DNA of 64,000 nucleotides from Trichaptum fuscoviolaceum (lineage: Eukaryota; Basidiomycota; Agaricomycetes; Hymenochaetales; Trichaptaceae). Numbering within the stretch: the first letter of the stretch is position 1; each line of letters begins with the position of its first letter. This document shows positions 23,533 to 36,004 of this stretch, piece after piece. The notes beneath the pieces were generated by a model that was not told the origin of the DNA, made no database searches, and saw only the letters and a program-made list of their open reading frames with translations. Both the position numbers and the translations under genes were made by a program. The stretch covers positions 1,144,770-1,208,769 of the forward strand of contig CAJSYZ010000010.1 in the NCBI GenBank assembly GCA_910574455.1. The letters run 5' to 3'.

Positions 23533-26500
23533 TCATAGATAGAACGGAATGCCATACACGACCACTGCCGCTCCGGTCAGATATTTTAGCTTGCATGCAT
23601 CTCGACTCTGAGCAACAGCCGCTGCAATAGAGACCTTCCCTTCGTCGGCCCTCTTCTTGCCCTTATGCCACTTCTCCACCTCCTTTGGATGTATGTTCAT
23701 TTTGTCAAACACCGCAAGGGCAAACTTGTCGATGTCACGGTCAGTGACGTCCCAAAGGTTCGCCACCAGCGTTGGACAACCAGCGATCATGTAATTGTTC
23801 GGTGTGCCAACGCGATCGAAGTCACCCATGTCCCGCAACTCGCCCGAAGAGCATCCCCAAAGCATGGTCGCAGCGCAGCGTGAAAGATGCCGAATTTTAT
23901 GTGATCGAACATATTGTTCTGCGCCCCCATGTCCGAAGTACCTAACGTAAGGGAGACACATTAGATTTAGCACAAGCTCATAACTTTGTTCAGAAATACT
24001 TACACAACCAAATCTTTCCTTGATAAAGCGGTTAAGATCTGTTGCTCGCTCGGAGGAGTGCCAATAATCCCGTCCCATCCGACACGCTTCATGTCGTTGA
24101 CCCAGCCTTTGAATCGCTCTTCAGTGCGCCCGAGATCTCCTCCGGGATTGAGAACAAAATAACCTTTCGATGGATCAACGTCAATCCGGTCTACCTTAGT
24201 TGTCTGAGCTTCTTCAAGTTCGAGAGGGAGTCTGCGTTGGCATCGGGCAAGTGCTAGCCGATCTGAGATGAACGCAATGCTCGGGACACGACTTACGCTT
24301 CTACCCCTCAGAGTTGGCGTCGACTCCCAAGGGAAGGGTTGAACGCTTTTATCTAGGACCAAGAATGTATGGGCATCGGGCTCAGGTACGACACGTCCCC
24401 GCATACGTGCGTGATGCTCCTCTAGAGCCGTCCGGAGATGGACAGCGACAACATCAACATCTACTTCCGCTAACGCGACCGGAAGACCATGGAAATGGTA
24501 GAGATCCAGAACGAAGTAAATGATGTCTTCAAGCTCTTCATCTCGGCAGCTCGGAGGCAACGTAGCGAGAAGTTCCAGTAGGCCGTTGTCGAGTTTAAGG
24601 TTTCCTTTTTGGCTCTTCTTCTCATACGAAGTCAACATACTCTCGAAGACCTTCTCCAGACGTTTTCGGAAGCTTGTGAGAGCATCTGGCGGCATACGCA
24701 TAGGTTGACTCAAGATAGTCTGCGAGACGGTCAGCAATCTAATCGGCAAGAAACTTCAGATTGGAAGTCATACCTTGAAAGCGCCTAGCCAACAGAACTC
24801 AATGTTGCCTACCAGTTCCTTCAGACGTTCATCGAGCTGTTTCCTCTCCATCCACCAAGCAGCCTTTCCCTCTTTGTCGTTCGTCTGAATATCAAGTGCC
24901 CGTTTCGTTCCTTCGTCACTCGACCGTATGATATCCCTTAACTCAGCTATAGCGTCGTCGTACGTAAAGTGTTCTTCATCATCATCTCTACGTCCCCGAA
25001 GTGGAATGCAGAAGACAATCGGCTCATGGTTCGGAAGTTGCCTTGATATTAGTAGAGCATTTTTGTCCTCGGTAAGCGTGATACTGATGACCATCCAATT
25101 GTTCGGCAAGCCGTTAATGTCAGACGTCGAGTTGACTCCAGTAACGTATGAAGATTTTTTATGCTTTTTGGAAATGAACTCCCAGTATTTGTGCATTGTT
25201 GAATCCTCAAGCGAGCTCTCATCATCACTATCATCGGATAGCTGAGCAAAGAGACCTCGAACCGAAGGTTTAGACCGACTGTTGGCTTTCACGGGCACCT
25301 CTACTGACGGTTCTGTTGGCCATTTTTCATCATCTTGACGATCTAGAGAGATGGATTTGAAAGATATCGCTTCGAGCAGCTCTCGGCGAATAGTTATGGA
25401 GGCAGCCATGTCTAAATGTCGTCTCAGATTCGTCCGTTGAAAACAGAGAATCAAAATGCCTTACCCAAAAGCTGAGCAGCTAAAGATGGTCCATGCGTAC
25501 TCGATTTCCCTAGAGACGCTTGATAGATGCTGACTAAAGCACCAGAGACAGCCATGTTTCTGAGTTGCAAGACGTCATTTCGTGTCGCATGTTTCTTTAA
25601 ACCCTCAGATAACAGATCATCAGCTTGATCAAGTGCCTCTTGAACATCTTGGGAAGGAGAGTACAAGACCGACTTCTCCCGAGTCATGCCCATGGGCAAT
25701 GCGATGACTTGAGCGAACTTGAGTTTAGAAGAACACACAAGGAAAGGAAATCTCTTACTTGACTCCGCTAGTGAGTTAAGTGACATGTCTGACCGGAGGC
25801 GGTCGTGTATATCGTGTACAGCCAGCCTGCCCAACAGATAGTCCACATTTGCCTGCAAGGAATTCAATGAAACATAATTTAGCACATCCGTACAACTCAC
25901 CAGTATATCAGGCAGTTGTGGAAGTGACATAAGTTGCTGGAGTAGCTCGGAATACTCGTCATCCAGTTCGTCACGCTTGAGCCAAACTAAGTATGGAGTT
26001 AACACTATTGGCCAATGGTCATGATAGATAACATACCTCTTTCTCTTAAAACAGCTGCTTGGAGTAGCGGTAAGAAAGAGCATTGGGATTGTTCTGCCCC
26101 TTGTGTTGGGCTTTGTGAAGATCGCCTTCCGCTACAGAAGAACACGTCAGGTCATTGTTATACCTCAATGTGAGAAACTTACTCCTCAGATATGTTATCG
26201 AAACCTTTGAACGCTGTATCTCCGCTTGCGATGACTTCCCATGCTTCTTTATATTCAACCGCTGCCTCTGAGAATTTTGTTCGCCTTTGCAGCTGGTTCC
26301 CCTTCATCCATCTAGCATCCACGTGCGCAAGCACTCCCGGATCTTCAAGATGACGGAAAGCCGCATCAAGCGTTTCTTCAGAGCTTTCAACTTGCCCGAG
26401 GTAAAGATAGATCTCCGACTTCCTGAGGAGCGCCTGTACTATATGAACAGGTGAGTGAAGAGCCTTGGAGAGTTCCTCGGCTTGATTTGCGAAGTACTCT

Positions 26501-29500
26501 GCCTCTCGCGCAGAGCCGCGAATGAAGTATAGACGACATAAGACATGCATTGTCTCCAACAGCAGAGTTGCGACTCTCCACTCCTGTCCGCCTAGGATTG
26601 TCCTACTTTCTCTCTGGGGGGCTTTACGTTCGGGGTCATTGGGAAGAGCATTAACTCCATCGTCGATAATCGGCAACGACTCTTTCAGGTCTGACATAAC
26701 GAATGGATCTCCGTCCTCAGAAGGCCCCTCTGGCTTCTTGGGTGAGCTTAGTTTAGCAAGCAACTCTGTCGCTTTGTTCAACAGTCGAAGTCTTTGTAGA
26801 TTTGAGCTGAGAGAAGTAGCTAAGTCGCCCTGGTGAAGAGATCAGAAATAAGTATGTGAATATTAAATCCGCAGCATACCTTCATATCTTGAATGGTCGC
26901 GAAAACACCAGCTGCGAGAGCAGCTCTTTCCAGTGCGGCAACCCTTTCTCGAACCCTTGCAAAAGTACTTAGACCTTTCTCATCTTCAGCCAAAGCTTGA
27001 CTGATTTTATTTGCTTCTACATAATAAGCAACACTGTTCATTTTTCTTAAGAAGAATTTGCAGTTAAGTAAATGGAAGACCCACCTTTCAGCGTATCCAT
27101 CAGTGAAAGCCAATACCTCAGCTTGCCGTAAACGCAATAGAATTCTGGAGGTCACAGGGAGACAGGAGTCCCTGATATTGCTCAGTAGAGCCTTTGATTG
27201 AGCGTATTTTCCGATACGTAAGAGGTTATATGCAAGAGAAGTGCACATATATGCATAGGCTTTGAAATATACTTAGATCATGTAGCGGTAAAAGACAAGA
27301 TAAACTCACTGTCACTAGAAAAATCACCCGCCTTCTCTGCTATCAATCTCCCCGCATACATCACTTGCATTCTGGGAAGCGTTAGGCCCATAATGTTTAA
27401 CAGCTCTGACAACATGACTGTCGGATTGAAGTTAATTTAGAAGGAAACGATCATTATTTAATGAATTCTCACCTAAAAGCCTAATTAGAGTTGTATACTC
27501 CTGTGGAACTTGCGTGACAGCGACAGAACACATCTTGAGCTGCAGAGGCTGCGCATTCAAGCCTATCGAAGTTCTAAGTAAGATGACTGGCGGAAACAAA
27601 CAAAACGCACTTCTTCTAGGTTTTGGGGTCACTGGATTTTTCCGCATCACCTTCGCAGCCACGGCTTTCCGAGCTGTGGCAGGTGGGCGTCCCTTTCTCA
27701 CAGGAATAGCTGCCTTCTTGGTCTTGGAGTTGTGTGATATTGGTTGCGAGCTTGGAGGAACATCGGATGTCTTTTGCGACAGTAACTCAATTTCTTCCAA
27801 AAACTCTGCAGTCTTCTGCTTTAACTTTAGCAATGACTCCCCGGATCGATGTGCATGGAATATTTCCCATATCTTAGCAAGGGAGAGGTAATAAGGGCAT
27901 AAAGATGCAAATTGGCGGTCATCCTGAAGATCAGCCTATAATTCATAAAGAATTAGGTTAAAGAATAGGCTTGAAACAATATGGCGGCGACATACCGTAT
28001 CCTTGAGTAGGTTTTGCACATCTGCGACATTACTGGCGACTCTCAACATAGAAGAACCCTCATCATAATAGAAGTGCTCGAGTTGCATTAGAAGTGCTCT
28101 GGAACGTCGTACCGGATGCTTCTTCGAAAGCACTGACAGGAGGTCTTCTAACAGGAGCTCGATAACTCTTTGAACGGGTGGCTTCCATCTACTCTCATCG
28201 AGACTACGTATCTGGCGCATAAGCACTGCGCTAATGATCAAGTCCGACACATTCGCTTCCTGTAGTGGTTGAAGGAGCGAGACCCGTTTTTCCAGAAAAA
28301 TCTCAGCAGCGCCGATGTAGGTCAGCCTGTCGATCATGGCGCAGACCTGTTTATGGGACTCGGCATTTATGTAGTCATCACTCATGCTCCCTTCTATTGT
28401 TGGTGACGATGCTGCCGCGAATGGATAGCACGAAACACCGCGAACAAAGGCATCATGGGCAAGCTTAGATACGAAGTCCGTCAGTCTGACGTGGCGTATA
28501 GAGTAAATAAGCACATACCTTTCGGTCGCCCGTTTTTGTGTAGCAAACTGCTAAAAGCTCCCACCGTCTATGAAGCTGTTCTTCGTGGACCTTCCATGCA
28601 TCCACATCCTTGTCGATCTCTGTCTCTTTGTCCTTGCCCTTCGCAGTTGGTTTATCCGTAAATGTCGCGTTACGAAGATTCATGGCCTTCACAGCCATAG
28701 GGCATGCTTGCAACAGAAATCGGATTGCAGATCCAAACTTTTCTGCCTTGTATAATGTAGCAGCGATGTTGAAGAATGCCCCCGAGAGACATCTAGTATA
28801 GTTTGCACGAGACAGTTCAAACTCCGTTTCACTCGACACCGCGTGCTTCTCGAATAAGTCGATGATACGAGAGCCTTGAGCCAAATAACTGAAAGCCTTG
28901 TCGCACATATCAAGGTTCTGCGGATTTACAACGGAGGTCGCAAGGCCGAAGAGCGAGTCCAATGCAGAAATAGCATATTCAGGGAGATTAGCTTGAATCT
29001 TGTCAAACTAATAGAGATCAGTGGCCATGTCATTCGCATCGTCGATAACCACTTACCTGCATTGCAATTTCCAAAAAGTCTATGATGCCCTCTACAACAA
29101 CTGATACTTGATGGTGAGCGGCTCGCGGTTCCGCTTGTAGCATTTTTAAGCATGTCCTGCGTAGCTTTTCAATTCCGCGCCGAAGTTTACTATCAAGGCA
29201 TGCCACCGTATTTGCAGTGTACATCACACGCAGATCTTGAAGGCAAGACAAGCTTGAGCTAATTGAATCAGTTAGGTCCTTGCTCTCTATTCAATGACAT
29301 AAGAAGGTAAGTATGAGTACGTTTCTGCGACACGAGAAGGGCTACTGACCCTCCTTTTCGCACATGCTTTCAAGCAAGGTGCATGTCTGCGCGAAAGAAG
29401 CAGAAGCGCGGCTTGAGAAAAACGAGTTCGATTCCGATTGACTGTCTACTGATGGCCGATCTTTTCTCGAACCTTGCTTTGAGTCGCATGATGCTGAAGC

Positions 29501-30742
29501 TGCATTTCGTATATGTGTTACTGCCTTGTTCATTGAGTCCAAGTCCCCAGTCTAAGGGAAAGGTCATTATACAAGTAGGCAACTGCATTCGTAGAAGATT
29601 CACTAACCCGCTTCGCAAGAGACACCCAATATTCGCAGAACATAATCCATCCTTTCCCCGACATCATTGAAAAGGCATCATGTCGTGCTTCGACAGCCTT
29701 GAGTACGCTGTCGAAGCAGGGCAACATTGCCCTGGACTTCTCCAAATCTGATTCTGGAGGCTCCGCCGATTTGGCATATGAGGATGCGAACTTCAGACAT
29801 TGTTCCCAGAACGAATTACTAAGAGGCTCAGAGGTTAAGAGTAATGCCCGCAGAGCATGGAATCGAATGCTAAGTAGCTCGGACGGAAGCGCAGGTGGTG
29901 CAGTCAAAGCTGAGGTCAGAAGGACATAATATCGCTTGATGAGCGAGCCAACGGTCTTGTCTGGGAGATCCGTATAGAATGATATCCAGGAAGCAAAACA
30001 ACCAGGTTCGTCAAGCTTCTTAATAAGGATTTGTGACATGCCATTTTTTGAAGACGCGAGGCGTGCAGCGATAGACTGCGCATGTAAAAGGTAGGTCGAT
30101 ATTAACGTCTGGAGATTGGCCTCGATCGGAAAATCTGTCGGCAATGGTAGGAGGAGGAAAGAAAGCTGCAGTTTTGATGATTTTGATGATGATAAAGGTC
30201 CCCTATTATCATAATACGAGGATAGATTAGGTTGAATATCTATCAGTATGTCAAGAGCATTCTCGATCTAAAAGCAGAAGGTAAGTAAACAAAGCGGGAT
30301 GTTTCAACGCACCACTTACCATTTCAAGAGTCACCAGCTTTCCGACGGTACTCAGCGCAGCTCTCTCAACATCCAAAGCTCCCTGTGTCAGTTTTCTCAG
30401 CGCACCTAGCGAAGTTCGTGCTGTAGTGGCTAGCTTGGATAGCCCCGCAGAGGTGAATGACGATCCACTCCGTGCTGTTGTGGCTTTCCAGTCCGACTGA
30501 ATTGCCGACGACAGGCTCTGAAGCACAGTATTCACGTTCTTCATGGCGGTAGATTTTGGATCCTCGGTCGGTTTTTGAGCAGCTCGTGGCACCTTCGTCT
30601 TGCTCGCTGGTCCGTTTCGTGGTTTAGCAGCTTCCGCGATCCGTAGCCCGGAAGCAAACTGGTTAGCAAGTTCTGCCACATCTTTATCGTTGGAGATATT
30701 TGTTCTCGGTGCGAGAGGGCGCTTCGTTCTCGCCGTCGCCAT
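23533..30742 (-). CDS. ESP1: Separase, the cohesin-cleaving protease
   Basis: Caspase-fold cysteine protease of clan CD that cleaves the cohesin kleisin at anaphase onset; kept inactive by securin. The protein is very long, with about 7.2 kb of coding and intron sequence, typical for the family. The N-terminus is MATARTKRPLAPRTNISNDK followed by a long helical-repeat region without motifs I can name (30.7-25 kb). The C-terminal protease domain is unmistakable: a catalytic histidine in YFGHGGAEQYVR (near 23,930), a catalytic cysteine in ATMLWGCSSGELRDMG (near 23,850), then AGCPTLVANLWDVTDRDIDK, and the end GAAVVVYGIPFYL with stop at 23533-23535. The start is the first in-frame ATG with a basic, disordered leader. 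A perfect 16-bp palindrome with an MluI cell-cycle box sits 63 bp upstream. Intron borders in the helical region were checked only partly. Confidence 0.92.
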
Positions 30743-30804
30743 GAAAGTAGGGTTGAGGTCGCTGAAAGATGCTGTAGCAAGTCAACTTCAGGTTGAAGAA
30801 GACG

Positions 30805-30820
30805 GCGCGACGCGTCGCGC
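30805..30820 (-). promoter_or_regulatory. Palindromic MluI cell-cycle box in the separase promoter
   Basis: GCGCGACGCGTCGCGC, a perfect 16-bp palindrome around ACGCGT, whose near edge is 63 bp upstream of the separase ATG. It includes the 10-mer GACGCGTCGC shared with the RPA3 promoter and one XPA-like promoter. An MBF-like site is likely by analogy with ascomycete yeasts. Confidence 0.6.
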
Positions 30821-31053
30821 ACCGTGACGATATTCGCACGATACTTAAACCACGGTGAGGAGTAACTTACCACGTGGTCGTTCGTCTTCAGGTTGACAAA
30901 AGAAATCACTCGGAGCAGCACAACGGCTTCCTAACTTCCATCCTGAAGCCTAAGGCTGGGTTATCCTTTCAAACAGCGAATTGACCAATTACTTCTATAT
31001 GGTGCCTGCAATGTTCTATCTCTACTGTCGCGAGCACTACCACAGAGTCAAAA

Positions 31054-31972
31054 TCACCAAGGTTTTCGCTGGCCCTTATAGTCAAAGAAACCACCAGAGT
31101 GCTCCTTTGTTGCGCCCTTCAAGAAAGCGATAAAAGGAGTCACGCTCTCTTCTGGCTCTAAGAAGGCCCCTTCTCCGCCCATGTCTACACAAGTACGAAG
31201 GTGAGTACAGGTGCTGTTTCTGTCAGTTACTATGCTGACTGACCTGTTTTCACCCAGCCGGGATCAACAACGAAAGCAATTGTGTCCTCTCTGGCCTTGG
31301 ACTGTTTATATGTCTATTTACCGACTTAATATTATGATTTATTGTAGCAAATGAAATGGGCCACTGACCAGCATGTTCAGGGCAGCCTTAGAGATTGAGT
31401 AAGAGGTGCATTTTGGCCCTAAATCTAATCCGACGCTCGCTAATCCGGATGTCATGTTCATTATCACTTTTCTCTTTCCTTTCTCTAGGAGCGGAAGGAA
31501 ATTCTGACAAACAAGCGCCGGCCCAACAACGTTGCTTTGGATAGAAAACATCAAATCGGCGACTTTGAGATTGAATCCATCATCATTGCTCGGGTTCTGT
31601 TCTGTGTCAGCACCTTGAAATTCTGCGAGAAGTTGACTCTTACCACACCGGCATTGTTGAGGATGTAATCCAGTCCTGTATCCCCGACGATCTCGGCCAC
31701 CTCTCTTGATGCACTCTTTATCGATGCCTCATCCGTCACGTCCAAAGTCACGATGTGAACCTGTGCCTTCGCGTTCTCTTTGACCTTGTTCAGGTCAATG
31801 GCCGAGCCTGGATTACGACAAGCCGCTACAACTACGTTCGTAGGATCCTCTGCCAGCTGGCGAACAAATTGAAGGCCTATCCCTCGGGATGTTCTACCAA
31901 ATCGTAGTCAGCACATATCACAAATGCTTACTTGCATGTTTCTTACCCGGTAATGAACCAAACCGATGTCAT
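31054..31972 (-). CDS. Short-chain dehydrogenase/reductase, C-factor/sniffer-like
   Basis: NAD(P)-dependent oxidoreductase of the classical SDR fold; substrate unknown. Exon 1 (from 31972) encodes MTSVWFITG, spliced in phase 2 to TSRGIGLQFVRQLAEDP, restoring the cofactor motif TGxxxGIG. Then VVVAACRNPGSAID, VTLDVTDEASIKSASREVAE, LDYILNNAGVV (NAG motif), SNVVGPALVCQNFLPLLEKG, IMNMTSGLASVG, and the catalytic Tyr-Lys in SYSISKAALNML. The last exons give EDTIAFVVDPGWVKTDMGGE and FDYKGQRKPW, with stop at 31054-31056. All splice joins keep frame. About 240 residues, normal for the family. A small carbonyl reductase is the best guess. Confidence 0.85.
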
Positions 31973-34720
31973 ATTCGCCCTTGTTGCGACCGAAAGGCTG
32001 GAGGCTTGAAGGAGCTGCTTCCTATCTATAGGCGGGATAACTTCGGGGCAAGGCGGAGTCGAAAGTTTGATCTCCTAAATTATCCTGCTTATTCAAACTT
32101 ATCTTGATACGCATTGGAACAGCAGGTAACGTCCTTTTTCAATAGCTATATTTGCTCCTTCTAACTATGTCTAAAGCCTCCCTGACTCCGCGGCAAGAAG
32201 GACTCTGAGGCTCGTCATATAAGCTGATGCCGAACTAAGGAGCCGAGTTTGTTTGTTGACCGAATCTCAACAAGAACGACATATGTAGTTATCAACTGGA
32301 GAGTCGGGCGAATGATCAGTTGAACCTGGCGCTGCGGGCATGCAAATCATCCTGTGCGTACCATGGCAGCAATGGAGTTGGTTGCACTCGTTACTAATGC
32401 TGCGCACTTTCATTTCTCCGGCAACAGCGTCAAGTATGTTATCAATTCAAGTTGGTGTTATGTCACTAGAACTATCACTGCACAGCGCATACCTGGCAGT
32501 ATCTCTTTTATATTCTTGATTGTTTCAGGCGCCGATGGCATTGACTAACCTTTTTTCTTCTTTGTAACTCAGATTACACCCTTTGGAAATTCTTGAATAT
32601 GGTAACCCGTTAGTTGACGCTGGCGTCCGCCTCTTTCTATAAAAGAAGCTCACATTGAGGTGTACCAATCCTATCAACATGGAATACGTCCTTCCCCAGG
32701 TAGAAGATACGCAGTATCGTGTTTTCAAGTTATGCAAAGATGGTTTGGTAGCGGTTGGCGAGGAGTCGGTGACGTCTCAATCCTCTCCTCCTTCATCCAA
32801 CTACTTCCCAACCTCTTTGCCTTCTCGAGGCTCTCGAGAAGCTGTGATGGCTTCTGGCAGAGGAAGGTCTCGTCGACGTAGACCATGCGGAGGTTGTTCG
32901 GCCGTAAAGCGCAAGGCAGGTTACCCTGCATGCTCACACCTCCGAATCGTTCATCGCCGACTGATCTTGTCTACTGTAGTGTGCCCCTCACCTGAGCATT
33001 CCCAACCTCTGCCAACGCTGCCACTATGAAGGCCGAACGGAATGCCCGCCGCATGTGCCATGGTCAGTCAGAAAACTGGCAGGCACGGCTGCAACCCCAA
33101 AATTGAACTCGCCCAATCTCTCGTCTCCGTCCGACGCGCCCGCTGCAGCGTGCGACTGTGTTGTACAGAGCTTTCCATGCGCACCACCTCTGCCCATGGG
33201 ATCGTTTTGGGACAGTGCTAGTATTGCCACGAACAGCGCAGAAATGTATGCACCCCCATCTGTTTATCCCACTTGTTGCCCGGACGTTTACTCGGAGCTT
33301 AGGTCAAGCCAGACATTGCAGCTCATGTCGGCGTTTCCACCTCTTGTAGTTGATCAACAACTACTCGAGTTTCTTTCGAGGTGATCAAAAATCCATCTCA
33401 TTCTTTACTCAAGAGGTTCATATCTTATTAGGTACCCTAACGAAACGCATGCAATTGCTCCCGGTGCTCAAGTGAGCTTAGGAGACTTCGGTGGCTCATC
33501 GGACATGCGAGAGTATCGGAATGGTTCAAGTTCATCAAAGCATGATTAAATAGGCCACTCCTCGACTTGCAATTCTCTATTCAACCAAGATCCCAACTCA
33601 CATCCATGATATAGTTCACAAACTGCAGTTTAACAGATAGAGAATGTAGCATTAGCTAATTGTCAAGAGAGATTTGTTGACAACATCTATTTTGGTGTCT
33701 GCAAACTGTGCCTATCAATGTATAATCCTAGAGCTTCTATGTAATCTCTCCACTGAAAGCCCACCGGCAGAGCTACAGGTTTTGTATGACACAGCACTTC
33801 TTGTGTAGGTAAACACCTTAAATGCTGTAATTTACTTACTGCCTTGTGCTGTCACTAAACAAGTTGTGGTATCGGTGGTACCTTAATGCACAGCCGCACA
33901 TCTACCGCACTCACTACTTCTAGTCAAGCCGCATTTCTCATGTTCGCGATAACCGACGTGCACGGACTATCTAGGACATCTCATGAGATTATTCTCACCC
34001 AGCAATCAAGAGCATAGCATTTGCTTACTAGGGTAGCTGGGTATTAGCGGATATCGCTTCTTGCCAAAAAGTTCATTTCACTGCATGTAATACATGCAAC
34101 TATCAGTACCGTGACTAATTTACTGATTCGACACGGCGATCATGAGAAGGGGCGATTCCGGACGTGCCTGATCGACGTGCCAGTGTGGCGGTGCTGACAG
34201 TGAGGGCCGATGTGTCGGTGAATTTGTTGTATGAAAAACATCGATAGGAATGGCTTATAGATACCATTGGCAGCTATGTATATGTACATTCGAGGTCTGC
34301 ATGTGCATTTAGTGTGGGATTTATATGATAGAACAGATGATCTCGGAGCTATGACTCGGAGTTACATTGTGACCAGATCACGGCAACTTGAAGGGGAACC
34401 TTCCTTCAAACGGAACGAAGCACTGCTTGACACATAATTGAGTTGTTTAATTCCTTTGTACTCGGATGAGGCTTCATTGAGGTATCCGCCTGAGAAGAGT
34501 GCACGGCTTTATTAAATTAATTCTTCCCTGTAGTAGATGAGGGTACGCTGTTATAGTATGACACCGGTAGTTGATGACAGAGCGGTCCGCAGCATCGTGC
34601 TGTGCTAAGATCGACGAGAACGAACGAAGCACAAAAACAAAAACAAGTACTCTGTATTTGTTACTGCCGCGCATTAAGTCATGTACAGGTTGTCCCTCCG
34701 ATATTCTAGTCACCGGCCTC
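31973..34720. other. 2.7 kb gap with no supported gene
   Basis: Several open frames of 60-125 codons occur between 32,350 and 33,390 on the plus strand. The best, from the ATG at 32679 to 33029, starts MEYVLPQVEDTQYRVFK and has an Arg-rich stretch with scattered cysteines. It does not extend through splice sites into a recognisable protein. It may be a decayed gene. The part from 33,390 to 34,720 looks plainly non-coding and AT-rich. Confidence 0.45.
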
Positions 34721-35857
34721 TCAATGATCATTGAGAACTGCTTCTTCAATTGCAGCACCTAGGCTCACCGTGGTGCCCTTGCCCCCCATGTCAGGCGTAA
34801 GTATGTCGGCACCACCTTGTTTCAGCCTATCTTTCGACTCCCCAAGAACTTTTTCAATTGAAGCCAATATCAAAGCTGCCGCCTCTTTCTCGCCGAGGTG
34901 CTCCAACATCATCTGGCCTGCCCAGATCATGCCCACGGGGTTCGCGATGCCCTTGCCCGCAATGTCCGGGGCACTGCCATGCACAGGCTCGAAAAGCGAC
35001 GGCATCCATTCCTGAGTATGGTCATCGCGTTTAGAAACCGGGTTGAGGTTTGCAGACGGCGCAATCCCAATCGTACCTGTGCACGCGGGGCCGAGGTCTG
35101 ACAGGATGTCGCCGAAAAGGTTTGAGCCGACAACGACATCGAACGTGTGCGGACGTTGTACGAAGTGGGCGCACAAAATATCAATATGGTATTTCTCGAC
35201 CTTGACGTCTGGGTACTCCTTCGCCATCTCGGCGACGCGCTCATCCCAATACGGCATCGTAATCGAGATTCCATTGCTCTTCGTCGCACTCGTGAGTTTC
35301 TTCGCGGGCCTGGAGCGCGCAAGCTCAAAGGCGTAACGGAGAACACGATCAACACCGACACGAGTGAAGACGGTGTTCTGTATCACTGTCTCGCGTTCGG
35401 TGCCTTCGAAGATACGGCCGCCGATTGATGAGTACTCGCCCTCCGTATTTTCGCGAACCGTCAAGAAGTCAATCGATCCCGGCGCACGTCCGGCGAGTGG
35501 ACTAGGTACGCCTGGCATAAGACGGCACGGGCGCAAGTTTATGAACTGATCGAATTCCCGGCGGAACTTCAGCAACGAGCCCCAGAGGCTGATGTGATCC
35601 GGCACACGCGCTGGGTCTCCGACCGCGCCAAAGAATATCGCGTCACATGTCTGAAGCTGTGCCTTCCAGTCATCTGGCATCATCTGCCCATGCTCGAGAT
35701 AGTATGAGCATGATGCCCATTCAAAGTGTTTGAAGTTCAATGTAAATCCGAATCGTGTTGCTGCGGCTTTCAAACAGCGTAGTGCAGGCGGCGTGACCTC
35801 CAGTCCAATACCATCACCAGGTAGCACAGCGATTGTGTAGACTCGCGAGTTAGCCAT
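34721..35857 (-). CDS. Intronless tartrate/D-malate dehydrogenase-like decarboxylating dehydrogenase
   Basis: Member of the isocitrate/isopropylmalate dehydrogenase fold, closest by motif to the TtuC/DmlA tartrate/D-malate group, which oxidises a hydroxyacid with NAD+ and can decarboxylate it. Motifs: YTIAVLPGDGIGLEVTPPAL at the N-terminus, INLRPCRLMPGVPSPLAG, DFLTVRENTEGEYSSIGGR (the TtuC/DmlA-like substrate loop), and the metal-binding region around VVVGSNLFGDILSDLGP, then LFEPVHGSAPDIAGKGIANP and the C-terminal helix. The coding run is unbroken over 379 codons, unlike every other firmly supported gene in the window. I chose the ATG at 35855-35857 next to the conserved core. An in-frame ATG at 35980 would add 41 Arg/Ser-rich residues with few acids, which could be a mitochondrial presequence. 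Stop at 34721-34723. Confidence 0.88.
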   Translation of the reverse strand: MANSRVYTIAVLPGDGIGLEVTPPALRCLKAAATRFGFTLNFKHFEWASCSYYLEHGQMMPDDWKAQLQTCDAIFFGAVGDPARVPDHISLWGSLLKFRREFDQFINLRPCRLMPGVPSPLAGRAPGSIDFLTVRENTEGEYSSIGGRIFEGTERETVIQNTVFTRVGVDRVLRYAFELARSRPAKKLTSATKSNGISITMPYWDERVAEMAKEYPDVKVEKYHIDILCAHFVQRPHTFDVVVGSNLFGDILSDLGPACTGTIGIAPSANLNPVSKRDDHTQEWMPSLFEPVHGSAPDIAGKGIANPVGMIWAGQMMLEHLGEKEAAALILASIEKVLGESKDRLKQGGADILTPDMGGKGTTVSLGAAIEEAVLNDH

Positions 35858-36004
35858 GATCCTTGTATTCGGGGTCGTTTGGGAGTGGGGTGAAGGTCCG
35901 CAGCATTGTCTATGAGTGAGTGCGGAGCGGAGGTATGCGCTCTCCCGCCGATGATTGTCCACGCTGCTCTTGAGAGCCAAAGTTATGTAAGCCCAGGCTA
36001 AATT

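Noticed and set aside
32860..32945. Zn(II)2Cys6-like cluster (Arg-rich run then PCGGCSAVKRK)
   Set aside because: Only part of the six-cysteine spacing is present and the rest of the frame is not coherent.
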